Assembly: GCA_003952965.2 (NCBI GenBank)
Contig: RXIC02000078.1
Span: 124,001-188,000, forward strand
Direction: 5' to 3'
Source: Morella rubra
Taxonomy: Eukaryota; Streptophyta; Magnoliopsida; Fagales; Myricaceae
Length of the DNA stretch: 64,000 bases
Made by a program: the position numbers and the translations under genes
Notes under the pieces: generated by a model
Seen by the model: the letters and a program-made list of their open reading frames with translations, nothing else
Told to the model about the DNA's origin: nothing
Databases searched by the model: none
Shown here: positions 14,830-26,257 of the stretch, one piece after another
Numbering within the stretch: position 1 is the first letter of the stretch
Layout: each line of letters opens with the position of its first letter

Positions 14830-15273
14830 TCAAGCTTTATATCTCCTCCTTTTCTTGGAAGCATGTGTCAGCTTAATCTTCTTCTTCTTGCCTGAAATCT
14901 TCCCGTGGGAGCCAACTTTTATATGACCCTGCAAGTCTAATCCACGATGCTTACTCCCCCCCCCCCCATTTCTTATATTGAATCCTAGTTAATAAACCCA
15001 CCTTCATCTCGGCTGTTGTATTTGATATTGCATTGAGAAGAGATCTCCATACTCGTGGATTGGCATCCATATAATCAATTATTGTTCGAGTTCTACCGGT
15101 CCTTCGATGGAAAGCAGGTATTGTTCTCTGCCCTACCTTATCCTGGCCATAGAAAAATGTGAGCAAAGTGTCATCATAGTATATACTGGAGTCTTTGTTC
15201 GGATTTTCGATTTCAAGGTCGTATAAGAAGGTGCCGTTTTGGCCCTTATTGTTGGCTAACGAGGACTGTGGGA
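14830..15273 (-). pseudogene. Truncated and frameshifted LEA_2/NHL gene (left duplicate)
   Basis: The minus-strand sequence matches the intact LEA_2 gene at 26258-26827 from about its residue 41 to the stop (position equivalent 14830-14832). The N-terminus, including the membrane anchor, is missing: homology ends abruptly at 15273. In addition, a run of C residues around 14957-14967 (G-run on the coding strand) shifts the frame into an early stop just after the motif RIQYKKWG. Both lesions make a functional product very unlikely. Confidence 0.88.
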
Positions 15274-15329
15274 TAAACTAAATCTCGAAATTCACATGTA
15301 TGTCACTCGAGAATCAGAACCTCCGCGTA

Positions 15330-15722
15330 GCAATGTTGTTGGTTTCTGGCATCTTTGGGAAAGACAAAATGTAACCTGGGAGCAATGTGAAGATTATAAG
15401 ATAAAGGTTGACAAGATGCAGCATAATGAAAAATTAGCTAACAAGGATTCATGTTGGCAAACTCTTGGGAGTTTTACCCAAGCCTCTTATGGCTCAAGAC
15501 CAGACTTCAAAGGTATGGCATGTCAATTTGTGGTTGGTTTCTGGCATCTTTGGGAAAGACAAAAGCAACGTGGGAGCAATGCGAAGATCATAGGATAAAG
15601 GTTGACAAGATGCAGCATAATGAAAATTTAGCTCACAAGGGTTCCTGTTAGCAAACTCCTGCGAGTTCAACCCGTTCCTTTTATGGCTCAATACCAGTCT
15701 TCAAAGGCATGTCATGTCAATA
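15330..15722. repeat. Tandem repeat, ~199-bp unit, two copies
   Basis: 'ggttggtttctggcatcttt'-type sequence begins each unit (about 15331 and 15530). It is followed in both by 'gggaaagacaaa', 'gataaaggttgacaagatgc', 'agcataatgaaaa' and 'ttatggctcaa'. Similarity is high, with a few indels. It lies within 60 bp of the duplication breakpoint. Confidence 0.88.
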
Positions 15723-15905
15723 AACTAACACAAGATTGCCAACAAAGGGAAAAAAAAAAGGTCATTTTAGTAACAAGGTTTAACCTTCTTATCAATAGCT
15801 AGAGCTTCCTTGATCCCTTCTTCGTCTTACCGTAGAAATTTTTGGGAACATATACGAGAAATGTTTGATATCAGTGCCGTTTTGTGCAGTCCTCTGACTC
15901 TTCAG

Positions 15906-15989
15906 TTAAGTATTGCTAAAGAAATCATATCACAGAATATTAGGAAGTTAAGTATTGCTAAAGAAATCATATCACAGAATATTAGGAAG
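15906..15989. repeat. Perfect 42-bp tandem duplication
   Basis: The 42-bp unit at 15906-15947 is repeated without change at 15948-15989. Perfect identity suggests a very recent slippage or patch event. Confidence 0.95.
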
Positions 15990-17071
15990 CAACGCCATCA
16001 TCAAATCTTCCATTTCAACAGCCATTACTCTGTAGGCTCCACCTTCTCTGTCATCCCCTTGATGTAATCAATTACCTTGGAAGCCAAATATGGCGGGTTG
16101 AAATGTATTTGCATATCTCTATATTTCGGTATATAGAGGAGCATGGGTGTGTATGCTTTTTTACATAATTGTTCTTGAGGATCCTTGATGTGTAATGGGG
16201 ATGAGGTGTCAGGGTAGGCTAACCGTATATATAACTGAGGCTAACCGTATAATAACTGAAGTCCTGAAAACGTTTAATGGGAACGCGGGATTCGAGAGTT
16301 GACCGGCAATGTATAAAAACCAAGCTCATCTCACTGTCGGAACTTGTACTACTAGAACCAAAGAAACGGGAAGCATTGCATAGATAAACAAGCCACATAA
16401 AACAAGTTAAAAAGAAGGATGGTATTTTTTCAAGAATTAATTTATATTTGCTTTTTTGTTATTCGCCATGCCGAAAAGATCTTTTCCATGCATCATGGAG
16501 GAAAAGAAAAACCTGAAGGAATCACTAAACTGGATATCTACTTGGGTTGATGAACAAAATTTAAAAAGGGTTCTAAGGGAGTGGAACACATTCATACCCA
16601 ATTGATATGCAACTGAAATAAAAGTAAAAGAGATAACGGCGCTTTACTGTATATGGAAAGCACATTCAACCTCAAGGAATTCAACAGGTTAACAAGGTGT
16701 CAATTCACACTCCAATAACCTTTATTTGCGACACCAGATACCAATATGCTCAGGATAATTCTCCTGAGGTGATCATGTGGCACTTTTATGCAGTGATCTA
16801 GAAATTGGAAGTGTAAATCTTAAAGGGTGATAAAATTTCAAATGATCAGGAAATGGAAATTTACATGGTCAACAGGCCTAGAGGAGTGCACAATGGAACC
16901 CCATATCATTGAAAAAAATCTGCGTTTGGCTTTATACCTCCAAACCTTGGTGTTAAATATATTCTACAAACACTACTTCATCTCCCAGGATTTATTATGC
17001 GAAGGACCGAATGGACAGAAAGAAGCTGGTCCTCTCTGCCATGTTCCTATACATCTCCTCAACCCATTTCT

Positions 17072-20000
17072 TTAACTAGTGCTTGCAGGAGGAGCATCTG
17101 GCTGATTTTCTGGCATAGCATCTTGGAAAGCTGGCGTTTCATTGTATGCCTCATTCAACCTGCATAAAAGAGGGAATTCAGCCTGCGGAACAAAATTTAC
17201 AGGAAAAGGAAAGTGTCAGCGGATAGAAAGAGAAAAATGGAGCAATAATTACCCTAAAAAAAGAAAGAAAGAAAGGGAAATGGAGTAATGTAGCGCCTAA
17301 GTTTCAAGACTAAAAGATATAGTTACCATAGAACGACAGAGAAAGAGGGAGAGCTTTATAGTCTGACTCATAAAAATATTAAACAAGTTCAAAGAAGAAA
17401 TTAATATTCAAAAAAATGAAAAAATACACTTTGCACCCTCTAACTACCATATATTTTGCAATTTGTACCCCAAAGTACCAAACTCGACACATTGCACCAT
17501 GTGGCACAATCTGACTTAAAATGCCAGAGTTACAATTAATGAAAAATAGATCATGTGGCACAATCTTAACAGTCAAATTGTACCATAGGGTGCAATGTAT
17601 CAACTTTGGTACTTTGGGGCACAAATTAAAAAATGTGAGATAGTTAGAGGGTGAAAAATATAATTTCTACGCTCAAAAATGTCGCCAAACTTCTAGCTGG
17701 TGGATTAATAAATTCAAGCATCCCAGACCAAAACCAAGTTTGAGCGAAAAAAGTTGTAGAGTTTTCCAACCAAAATAATTACACAAAGTCTGGATGGCAA
17801 GAAAGACCAAAATATTACCCAAGAATAAACATGTATAACCACAACCGTAAACACTTGTCCATGAAAAAATGGAGCCAATGTTTCATACAAGCACAAACAT
17901 TGAAGATCAGAGAAAAAGTGGTAAGAGTATTCCAATAGTAATTCTATGGTTGTTAACACATGTAATGAACATCAAAGATAAACTCCTACCCCTTTTGGTT
18001 TTTCCTTTTCCTTTCAGCAGCTTTTCTCAATGAAGAAAGAATTGTTGCAAGTAAGACCACAACTCCTTTACCCATTAATAGTATAACACAACAAATGTAA
18101 CTAGCACATTAATTTATAGGATAAGCACTACCATGTCGATTTTGAACTGTTTACTCGCTCCATGAAGCTGAGGCGCTAGAAATAAATCTGCCTGCAATAC
18201 AATAGTGAAAACATAAGTTATAATTCCCCAAAAAAACATAATGCTACATTTTGTGAATTACCTTAATCCATAACTTCCTCTGATGCAAGTTCTTGTTCAG
18301 TGATATATTTGGAAGTTTTTGTACAGCTGCTGATGTTAGTGCTGATATCAGGATGTGAAATGGTTGAGTCCTAGCTGGTCAGAATTGAAAGGGTATAGCT
18401 TCTGTTGGGTGGTTCTGATGGCAAACTGGTGGTTGGGTGAGTTGTTGGCATTGGAGTCGTAGGGATGACTGGTTTTGTGGTGATTTGATAGTCTTTTATT
18501 ACTTCAATCCATCTTTGCTGGGTGTTTTTTAAAGTTCTAGAGGAAGATTGTCATTGTATGGGCGTTCCAGTCAAAACCTGCATTTTTATGTGTTGTCTAG
18601 AATCATTAAACTCAAATATGATCAGGTCCACGTACAAATTTTGCGAAAGGATACTCTCGCACCTCTCATTTAGGTATTTGCTTATGTTCAGAATGAAAAA
18701 AGCCACAGAAAGGTTATGCTTCGTGCTGTATCACAACAACAATCAGCTTTGGTTACAGCATTCCAGCATATGCCCTATGTAAACTTGCAGTATTTTGAAG
18801 AAAGGAGTGTCTACCTCTCATACTACTCTATGAAGCTGGGCATGCGAGATATCTTTGCACCAGCTTGAGGGGAGTGCTGATATATTTTTCACTCTTTAAT
18901 GATAAGGGAACTTAGGTAATTTGAATATTTGAGTAGAAATAATAGGTTGATAAGAGGAGATCCCTAATTTTGGCTCTCTTTCTCACAACTACTTTTCTCT
19001 CTATTTTTCATTTTTCTCTCGTCATATTACAGTATTTTCTGTATCTACAAATCAACCTCATTTATTTTAACTTAATTATGTCAAAACCTGGCGCTTCTCG
19101 TTGAGTTGGGTGCCTTCCTCTCTCTGAATGCATGGCTTTGGAGAAGTACCATTTTCCAAATACAGTCCTAAAGATTGAGGAGTGGGTTCAAAGAAGTGTT
19201 TTGCTGTCACAAAGGTAGCTGTTTGGTTCTAGAAAATAGAGCAACTTCAGGATGAATAATGACTTCCTTAGCAAAGAAGCCCTTACAAATATTAGAAATT
19301 TCAGCATAAATTCACAATTTCAGAGAGACGTAAGTTTTTTACTCTCTATGTGCAGTAGCCCCATCATATTTTGGGCAATAGATTTAGCATATATGATTGT
19401 AAGTTTAACCTTAGGTAACTGGCATATTAAAGCAACTTAGTACTGCTGGCAACCCCTACAAAATGTTTGCACACAGTACAACATATAGTATACACAAGTT
19501 TTGCAGGCATAGTCACAGATGCAAGCAGGAAACCAAACCAGGAAAACTTCATCTCCAGTTGCATATCTTCCGGCATAGTCCTTTAACAGCTTTTCAAGTG
19601 CTGAAACAAGCAGAAGTAATCATCCAATTAAACACAAGTTATGCTTAGTAAACTCCCTTGAACTTCTATGACACTATGAGTAAAGAAAAACTGCTCAGAA
19701 TACAAAGAAAACTGTGTAAGAATTGATATCAAGTCTATTCAATGGGACAGCTGATTCTGTTAATCTCTTGAACTGCTGACAATGGAGATGCTATGCATTA
19801 TAGAGATATCAGGTCTATCCCCTAAATGACTTGGGGAGGGAATAAATGCTTAGCTTGCACCTGTATTGTAAATCAATATCATTTGTAAACACTATCATCA
19901 AATACCTTCACCTATATCTTGCTAAACTTCTTTATATGTTTTGTCAATTTACAAGCAGTGTGACAGGATTGGTCTAATCATCAGCTTACTGGAAGATACT

Positions 20001-22507
20001 GTTGAACAACCATCCATCTTGAAGCAATTACCCGAAAGACTTTCAACCTCTCTAGTAGTTGTCATGTAAGGATTTAAACCACCCTCTAGACAAGCTAGAT
20101 TGACACGGTCGAGATATTCACGGTAACTTCTCTCTCTGAGGTTGAAGGGCGTGGGAAGAAAGATTGGGTTCAGGGGCAGCTTGGTGAATGCTTACCTACA
20201 AAGCCTTTTTCAATGTGATATTTAGCCCAGGCAAGGTCCTCATTGGGACCAACTTTTTCCTTAATGTACTTCTGAAAAATGGGTAAAACAGAAACATAAG
20301 ATCAACATCATATATGCTCTAACAATCTCATGAAAACATCATCTCAATCTCAAGAAAAGTATACATAATCACAGAAGTCTTACTAAGTCTTAGTCAGATA
20401 CATACCAGTGTCCCTAGATTCTGAAAAGGCTGTATGCTTGAGGACACAATATTGGCAGCCTACGTATCCGGTGATAAAGAAACACTGTTAGTGTCTGAAA
20501 CTTTCTTCCAAGAACACAGTTGAATATTAAGTAAAACAAGTAAGCATGCAATTACACCAGGAAACTAAAATCAGCAAACTTCCTACACTCATCCCCTCAA
20601 ATCTGGATGAAGAGAATTTACATCATGTTAATCATCATGCCAGACATAACAATTTGCAGGTGCATCAGAAATCTTTAGGACTGTACCTAGGTTTGTTAAA
20701 TACATATAGTAGGACTATATGCATTCTTGTGTATATGCCAAAGAGTTAGTTGTCATCGTATGTTTCACCAAGTGAGACAGATAGGAGAGGAGACAAAAAA
20801 TCTACTATTATTGATCCAGCAGCAATGCCAGAGGTAGTTGCAAGTGCAATTACTTGTTTTCAGCTCTGTGCAACAGCAGGTCTATTAATCCTGTCAAAAG
20901 ATTATGTAGCCGACCCCAAATTTTTACAATATAATTACTAAAAGAGGTTAGGAAAATCATGATGCCAGTAGGAGGCAGAAAAGAGACAACAATACATTAA
21001 CATGGATAGACCTGAACGCCACAAGTTAATGCCTCAATAAACTTTGATGTTCCTACAATGGAAATTTCACTTCTTAGTTCTCATTGCAAAAACCAAGTGA
21101 TTTTATACATCCAAGCTCTGCTAGAAAGGCTTGTTTTATTTTACGTAGTCTCTTTTTTCTGTTGGGTGGGGGAGAGGAGATCCAGTGAAAGGCTAGAACA
21201 GATATCCCATCGATATAGACTGACTGATCAAAGCACGTGATTGACAGTCTTACATCTATTTTCCAACTTCTTCCAAAAATCTTTCTAAACTTTAAGTGAT
21301 GCGACATGTCCACCACCACCCTAAAAGCATTTCTATTCGAAGGTTCTGCTCCAATTCATCCTTTCCCAGGGACAATCATCTTGTTATAGGCCAGGTGCAG
21401 CCTTCAGCTCAGGAAGCATGGATAGAAAATTGTAGACCAAAGAAAGCATTTCTCATTTTTAGTGTTGTTTGAAAAAGCAGAACAACCTGACGAGTACAAC
21501 TTGCAATTTCCAACAACTTCGATCCACCCACGCTGCAATTTTGTTACAAAATTTTGCGTCTAAAAGTAGAACTAAATAAACCACATTCCGTATTACCTGG
21601 TAATTGATGCCTCTTTTCTGAAGATCTTTAGGCAACAAGGAATGCTGAGGATATTTCTCTTCTAGATACTGTGTATGTTGAAAGTACAAAAAGAACCAGT
21701 ACAGAAAAGATTGAAATGTGCACGCAGAAGGTAAAGAAAATTGCAACAAAATTGGTAATTGTACCATTATGATGGCAAAAGAGTCGGCAAGAATGATGTC
21801 CCCATCCATGAGCACCGGCACATAACCAAGAGGATTGAGCTTTGTAAATTCTACGCAGCAAGAAACAGAATGCTTTCAAGTGGGTTTTTATTCTTCTTTT
21901 TCTTTCATTATCGTAAGCTCATATTCACTATAAGGCACAATTATGGAATGTACGCAAAGCAATAGCATTCATTCAGGCGTTTGGCGAAAAGAACTATTCA
22001 CAGGGTTGTTTGTCAGAGAAGTAAAAATTATAAGCAAAACTCACCAGCGCTGAATTGTGCTCCCTTCAACAAGTTGACTGCTCTGTACTCATAGTTCAAC
22101 CCTATATGTTAATCATATGAAATTAAAACAGCAATGGATCAACAAAAGACGAATATATGATCCAGTGAACAACGTAATATAACCGATTAATGAGCTAATA
22201 ACCATAAACTAGAGGAAAGGGTAAATGATCCCAAGAAAAACTCGATTCAGTAGAACAGAAAATCTTTAACTTAAGTCCTTTACCTTTCAAGTTGAGGGCA
22301 ATACGAACACGAACTGAGCAAGAGCTCCTCCAGTGCGAACACAGCTTCAGCTGATTCTTATCATCACTTCCATATGCACTCGCCTAAGCAAAACCCAAAC
22401 TCAAACTCAGTATCTCGCTCTCTACTGGTCACATATTTACGTAGAAATGCTGAAAGGAAAACGAGAAGAAAAAAGACGAGATCGAAATTTCCAATAGCTC
22501 ATACCAT
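17072..22507 (-). CDS. GSTZ: Zeta-class glutathione S-transferase / maleylacetoacetate isomerase
   Basis: Ten coding exons: 22507-22505 (ATG only), 22383-22284, 22101-22045, 21850-21765, 21668-21597, 20459-20406, 20271-20196, 19600-19539, 18191-18132, 17182-17072. They give 226 residues, close to the family's usual size. The zeta signature SSCSVRVR is at 21-28 (catalytic Ser/Cys), the cis-Pro motif GYVP at 62-65 and the glutathione-contacting DS at 76-77. The all-helical C-terminal domain contains YATGDEV and ADLFLAPQ. The enzyme isomerises maleylacetoacetate to fumarylacetoacetate in tyrosine breakdown, in the cytosol. The start codon forms the last three bases of its exon, directly before the GT donor; an upstream ATG (near 22646) is out of frame and closes quickly. 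The gene is intact and lies between the two duplicate blocks, so it is not itself duplicated here. Confidence 0.92.
17422..17665. mobile_element. MITE-like inverted-repeat element in the GSTZ last intron
   Basis: The two ends are reverse-complementary over about 70 bp. The left side has 'gcaccctctaacta' and 'gtaccccaaagtaccaaa'. The right side has 'tttggtactttggggcac' and 'tagttagagggtg'. The middle holds further short inverted copies of 'atgtggcacaatct'. There is no coding capacity. It lies inside the GSTZ intron between exons 9 and 10 and is presumably spliced out. Confidence 0.7.
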
Positions 22508-23513
22508 CACCCACTGACCCACTCCCAAGTAACAAAGAAGGATAATTCGAAAGATCAGTGGTTGCTTCTTGAAGCTCGGGACTTGTGTTTCGCCCAAAGA
22601 ACTAAACACAGCCAGCTTCGACGCCCTGTATGGCCATTTGTTTACAGGCCAGCCAACAGTTGGGATATGTTTGAGCGTCAGGTCGGTTAAAATTTTAGAA
22701 TATAAAAGTTATTAGAAAAATTGGAAATAATTTATAAGAATTAATAAAAAGATAAAGGGATAAAATTTAAATGAATATTATATTAAAAAAATTTAAAAAA
22801 AATTATTTTTAATTTATTGGATATTTAAAATTTTAATTTTATTTTATTTTATTTTAAAAAATAATCCCTTCCAACAGCCGCCACCTGTGGTGGTCTGGGC
22901 GTACCCCGCAGAAGGAAAAGCCTAGTTCTTGACTTCACCTGTGGAGCTGCGGGGTGGCCTGGGCTCCCCAGTCTGGCCTCCATAAGCATAATCGCAGGCA
23001 ACAGCCACGCCACCACGCGACTCTCTCTGTGAATGGAGGCAGCCAGCCCGCAAAGGGTTAGGGGAGTCCAAACCTCTTATCCTTAGTCGAGGCGCTGATT
23101 GTGTCAAGAAGACACCTCTGTCTGTATCATGGGTCAAGTCGATTCTCAAGTTTCTAATATGGGTCATTTTCAATTCATGGCTTACTCTTATTTTCCTGTT
23201 CCCTGCACAATGTTAATCGATTGTTTGAGGAATGGACTGAAACTACCAGTGGTTCGGTTTTTGGGGTTACAGGTTGGTAGTTGTACTTGTTCTCTGCAGC
23301 AACTTTCCTCCATAGTGGTTATCCGCTCGATGGCCTCATCTCTGTTCTAATGTTGCAAATTGTAGGAAGCATATTCATGGCGTTCAGGGGCCCAATTCTT
23401 GTTATTGCATTCCTTGCCATAGCTTATCGTCTCATCTCTGGAGAAGAGGAGCCTCATGAGTATGTGTTTGTGACGTGGAGATGCCCTCTGTTTTCTTTTT
23501 CTGTCTAGGTTTT
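22508..23513. other. GSTZ 5' region and unassigned sequence before the right duplicate
   Basis: The GSTZ 5'UTR/promoter should occupy about 22508-22700. An AT-only stretch follows at about 22685-22870, then a GC-richer block at 22870-23100 with no recognised gene. Positions 23281-23508 encode a hydrophobic stretch (see separate entry). Confidence 0.45.
23281..23508 (+). pseudogene. Fragment encoding membrane-spanning segments, unknown protein
   Basis: One plus-strand frame reads through two hydrophobic stretches (around LISVLMLQIVGSIFMAF and ILVIAFLAIAYRLI) followed by an acidic turn (SGEEEPHE), which looks like a real membrane-protein exon. A second hydrophobic run (YRLVVVLVLC) sits just upstream in another frame, suggesting a frameshift or splice site. 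I do not recognise the family. The fragment ends where the right duplicate begins, so it may be a captured piece at the junction. Promoter and start are not evident. Confidence 0.35.
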
Positions 23514-23610
23514 TGTAGTAGCTTTTTTGTAATTATGTGCTTCCTGAATCGATTTGCCTCGAAGCTTTCGAAGCTGGAGTATTAATTAAACCACCTATTT
23601 GTTTATGCAG

Positions 23611-25396
23611 TTAGAGAGATACAGTCATAGGGGATCATTCAAAGATAGATAATTTAGTTCGGGTTGGTTTTTGTTTTCTTGCTTGGTTGTCAACTTCTTC
23701 TGGAATCTGTAAGTGCCAGAATGTTGGCTATGCAGATCGGTCATAATGTAGTTATGGGGAGAAGTTGCATGCTCTGCGGACAAGTTGGGATTGCTGGTTC
23801 AGTGACGTATGTTACTTCTGATGCATGTCTTTTTGAATTCTTTCTATCGATGTTGAGTTCAGAATCGACTTTATCCAGCTTTCCTTTTTAAAGTACCAGG
23901 TGAAGCTAATTGCTGAGAGTTACAACTTTATCTTGTCTGTTCTGTACAGTATAGGAGACTATGTAACATTCGGGGGAAGGGTAGCAGTTCGGGACCATGT
24001 TTCCATTGTATCAAAGGTATCAACTTGTTAATAATAAGAAGGCTCTTCAGTTGTAGCATAATGTAGCTGTGTCTTGTCAAAGAGCTTTATCGACCATAAC
24101 AGGAATCGTTCCAATTCTCCCTTTGCTGGAAACCGCAACAACCTTCTGTTTGCCTTCACAATTCCTTATTTCATGTTAGATCTTTCAGTTTGAAATAAAT
24201 GTCGGTAGAAGCCTCTGCCATCAGTTTTATTTCTTCGTCGACCCCAAAGTTTTGTTTTTCTTTTTCCTCGATGTTTCTTTAGTGTGTCCCTGTCCTGCAA
24301 GCCAACCTAACCCAAGACACTTATTCTGGAAAACATGGTTGAAAGCAATGGTAATTTGGCTCTTTTTTTCTTGTTTAGGTGGATTTCCATCATTCGTATG
24401 CATGATGAAAGTGGGCAATGTGTAGGAAATGATAGGGGAAGAAAGTTGATACTAGTATCTTGAAAAAAGTATAAAAATGAGAGCACCCTGTTGAAATCCT
24501 AGATGGCAAGGACAACAAAAATGCGAGACTTGTTCTAACTGCTATGATTAATAGCCTGGCCTATGAAATTGACATACAACCAATATACATGCTACAGCAA
24601 CTAACTGAAATGATAGCTCTAAGATCCCAGCACCCTGAAAGTATTCACCCACTTTTCTGTATGCAGAACTGTTTACAAATCTCAAATGAATGCTTGACTT
24701 CCTCTGCATATTAGATGAAAGTTTGAAGTTATTGCACGACTTTCATTTTATTTATTTATTCAATTATTTATTACTAATTCATGTTAAAGAATGGTTCTGA
24801 TCAGGCTTCAGAAGTACTAGCAGCTTGATAGTTGTAGTCTAACTACCTGCTCTCTTCTCTTCACTAGTCTGAAGGGGGTTGATATAACCATGAAATATTC
24901 ATCTTATGCCTGCATACTTCAATTTGTCTACATGCTCTTACTATTTGTTCGTGTAGGATCCACATGCCAAATCATGCGTCTATAGGAATCCACTGGACTG
25001 CTTATATTGACTAGAGAATAAGAGTACTGACCTGATTTTCTAATCCCATGGAGTTGCAGGTCAGGCTTGCTGCTACAAGCTGTGTCACAAAGGATATCAA
25101 AGAACCTGGAGATTACGGCAGCTTCCCTGCTGTAAGGATTTCATTGCAATGTTATTTACCCTGTTTCTCATTAACGGGTTTTGGGGAACGGATGTTGGAA
25201 CACATCAGCAGGTTGCATCAGCCAAACCTGTCAGTGCTGGCTGATTGTGGAAATTTGCACACAATAATATGGATATTTTGTTAAGTTTCGTTGATTGCTT
25301 GTGCAGGTTACAGTTCATGAGTGGCGAAGACAAGTTGCTACTCAACTTCGGACTATGCAGAAGAAGTCTCACTACGATTTGTATGATGATTTATGA
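23611..25396 (+). pseudogene. 5'-truncated lpxD pseudogene (exons 6-10)
   Basis: Exon counterparts: 23611-23662, 23736-23806, 23950-24016, 25060-25131, 25307-25375 plus extension. Exons 1-5 are absent. In exon 6 the Trp of the SWRD motif is a TAG stop, and the last codon is CGG instead of CAG at the donor. Exon 7, with the catalytic QIGHNV, is identical at DNA level to the parent. Exon 9 has Gly-to-Ser. In exon 10 the parental stop TAA is TAC, so reading continues six more codons to TGA at 25394-25396. Splice sites are mostly kept, so a non-coding spliced transcript remains possible. It cannot make a full enzyme. Confidence 0.9.
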
Positions 25397-26257
25397 TATG
25401 CAGTTCTGGGGTTCAGTCCTAGAACTGACAGAAGGAGGCAAATGATGAACCACCGTCTTGGAGAGTGCTTCTTCGGAACCACAACTTGCATAGCAGTAGA
25501 GCACTTGTGGTCTGGTAGATGTGGAGGCATCATTTCTTCTGCAGTATCCAATTTGCTTGGGTTTTCAACATAGATCAGCCTATTAAGCATGGTACTCTGC
25601 ACCCTTGTACACTTTCTGGTGAGCTTTTCGGAGATGCCATCACTGTTGTTGTGGAACTTCAAGGGGCTGGTGAGCCAACTGGACCGTTTCTCTTCTGGGT
25701 ATTGTTGTTTAAATCTCTACTAATTTCTGAGTATGATTTTGATTCTTGATTACTCTCATCTGGCAGCGGCTATTTTGTATTTCATTGGCTGCCAACAACG
25801 TGTCCATATTAGACTGACCACTCATAATCCCTGGAAACCCCACGTAATTAGGGTGACATTGAAATTTTTTCACAACTCTCCACAAGGCCATCCTTTTGGT
25901 CCCATCTGGTTCCAACAAAACCTTAAACCATAAGGTGTGATTTACCAGTCCCCAACTGATTCCAGGGGGGATTTTATACTATGACCAAGATCTTCAAGGA
26001 ATATAACCAATCACTTTTCCAAGAAAAAAAATATTAATAATTACACCGAGCATCAACCAGATTTTGTCAAAATGGCACCATCAATTATGATTTAGCTAAA
26101 ATCATCAAGGCAAACTTTTCTGTCGCGAAGATTCCTTACTAAGCAAGTAACTACAGAATACAAGCCATTAAATCGTACATAGGCATAAGCCCAAAACCCC
26201 TTCCCTTTCTCTAATTATATAAAAAGATCTTCTGTTGTAATCCCTAACCATGCTGGG
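25397..26257. other. Convergent intergenic region, right duplicate
   Basis: Counterpart of 14117-14829 plus the extra 163-bp segment (25648-25810). No gene recognised. Confidence 0.5.

Larger units (their letters stand above)
12336..15273. repeat. Segmental duplication, left copy
   Basis: Homologous to 23514-26702 throughout. Homology starts inside lpxD intron 5 and stops inside the LEA_2 coding sequence at 15273. This copy keeps the functional lpxD exons. Relative to the right copy it lacks about 70 bp in front of lpxD exon 9 and about 163 bp after lpxD (junction near 14379). The copies differ by scattered substitutions and short indels; some exons (for example exon 7) are identical. Confidence 0.92.
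15274..17071. other. Unique spacer with local tandem repeats
   Basis: Starts exactly where homology to the right duplicate ends. It contains two copies of a ~199-bp repeat (15330-15722) and a perfect 42-bp tandem duplication (15906-15989). No gene recognised. The end of the zeta GST gene follows at 17072. Confidence 0.55.

Noticed and set aside
15906..15989. CRISPR-like direct repeat
   Set aside because: Only two adjacent units with no spacers, in a plant nuclear context; it is a simple tandem duplication.
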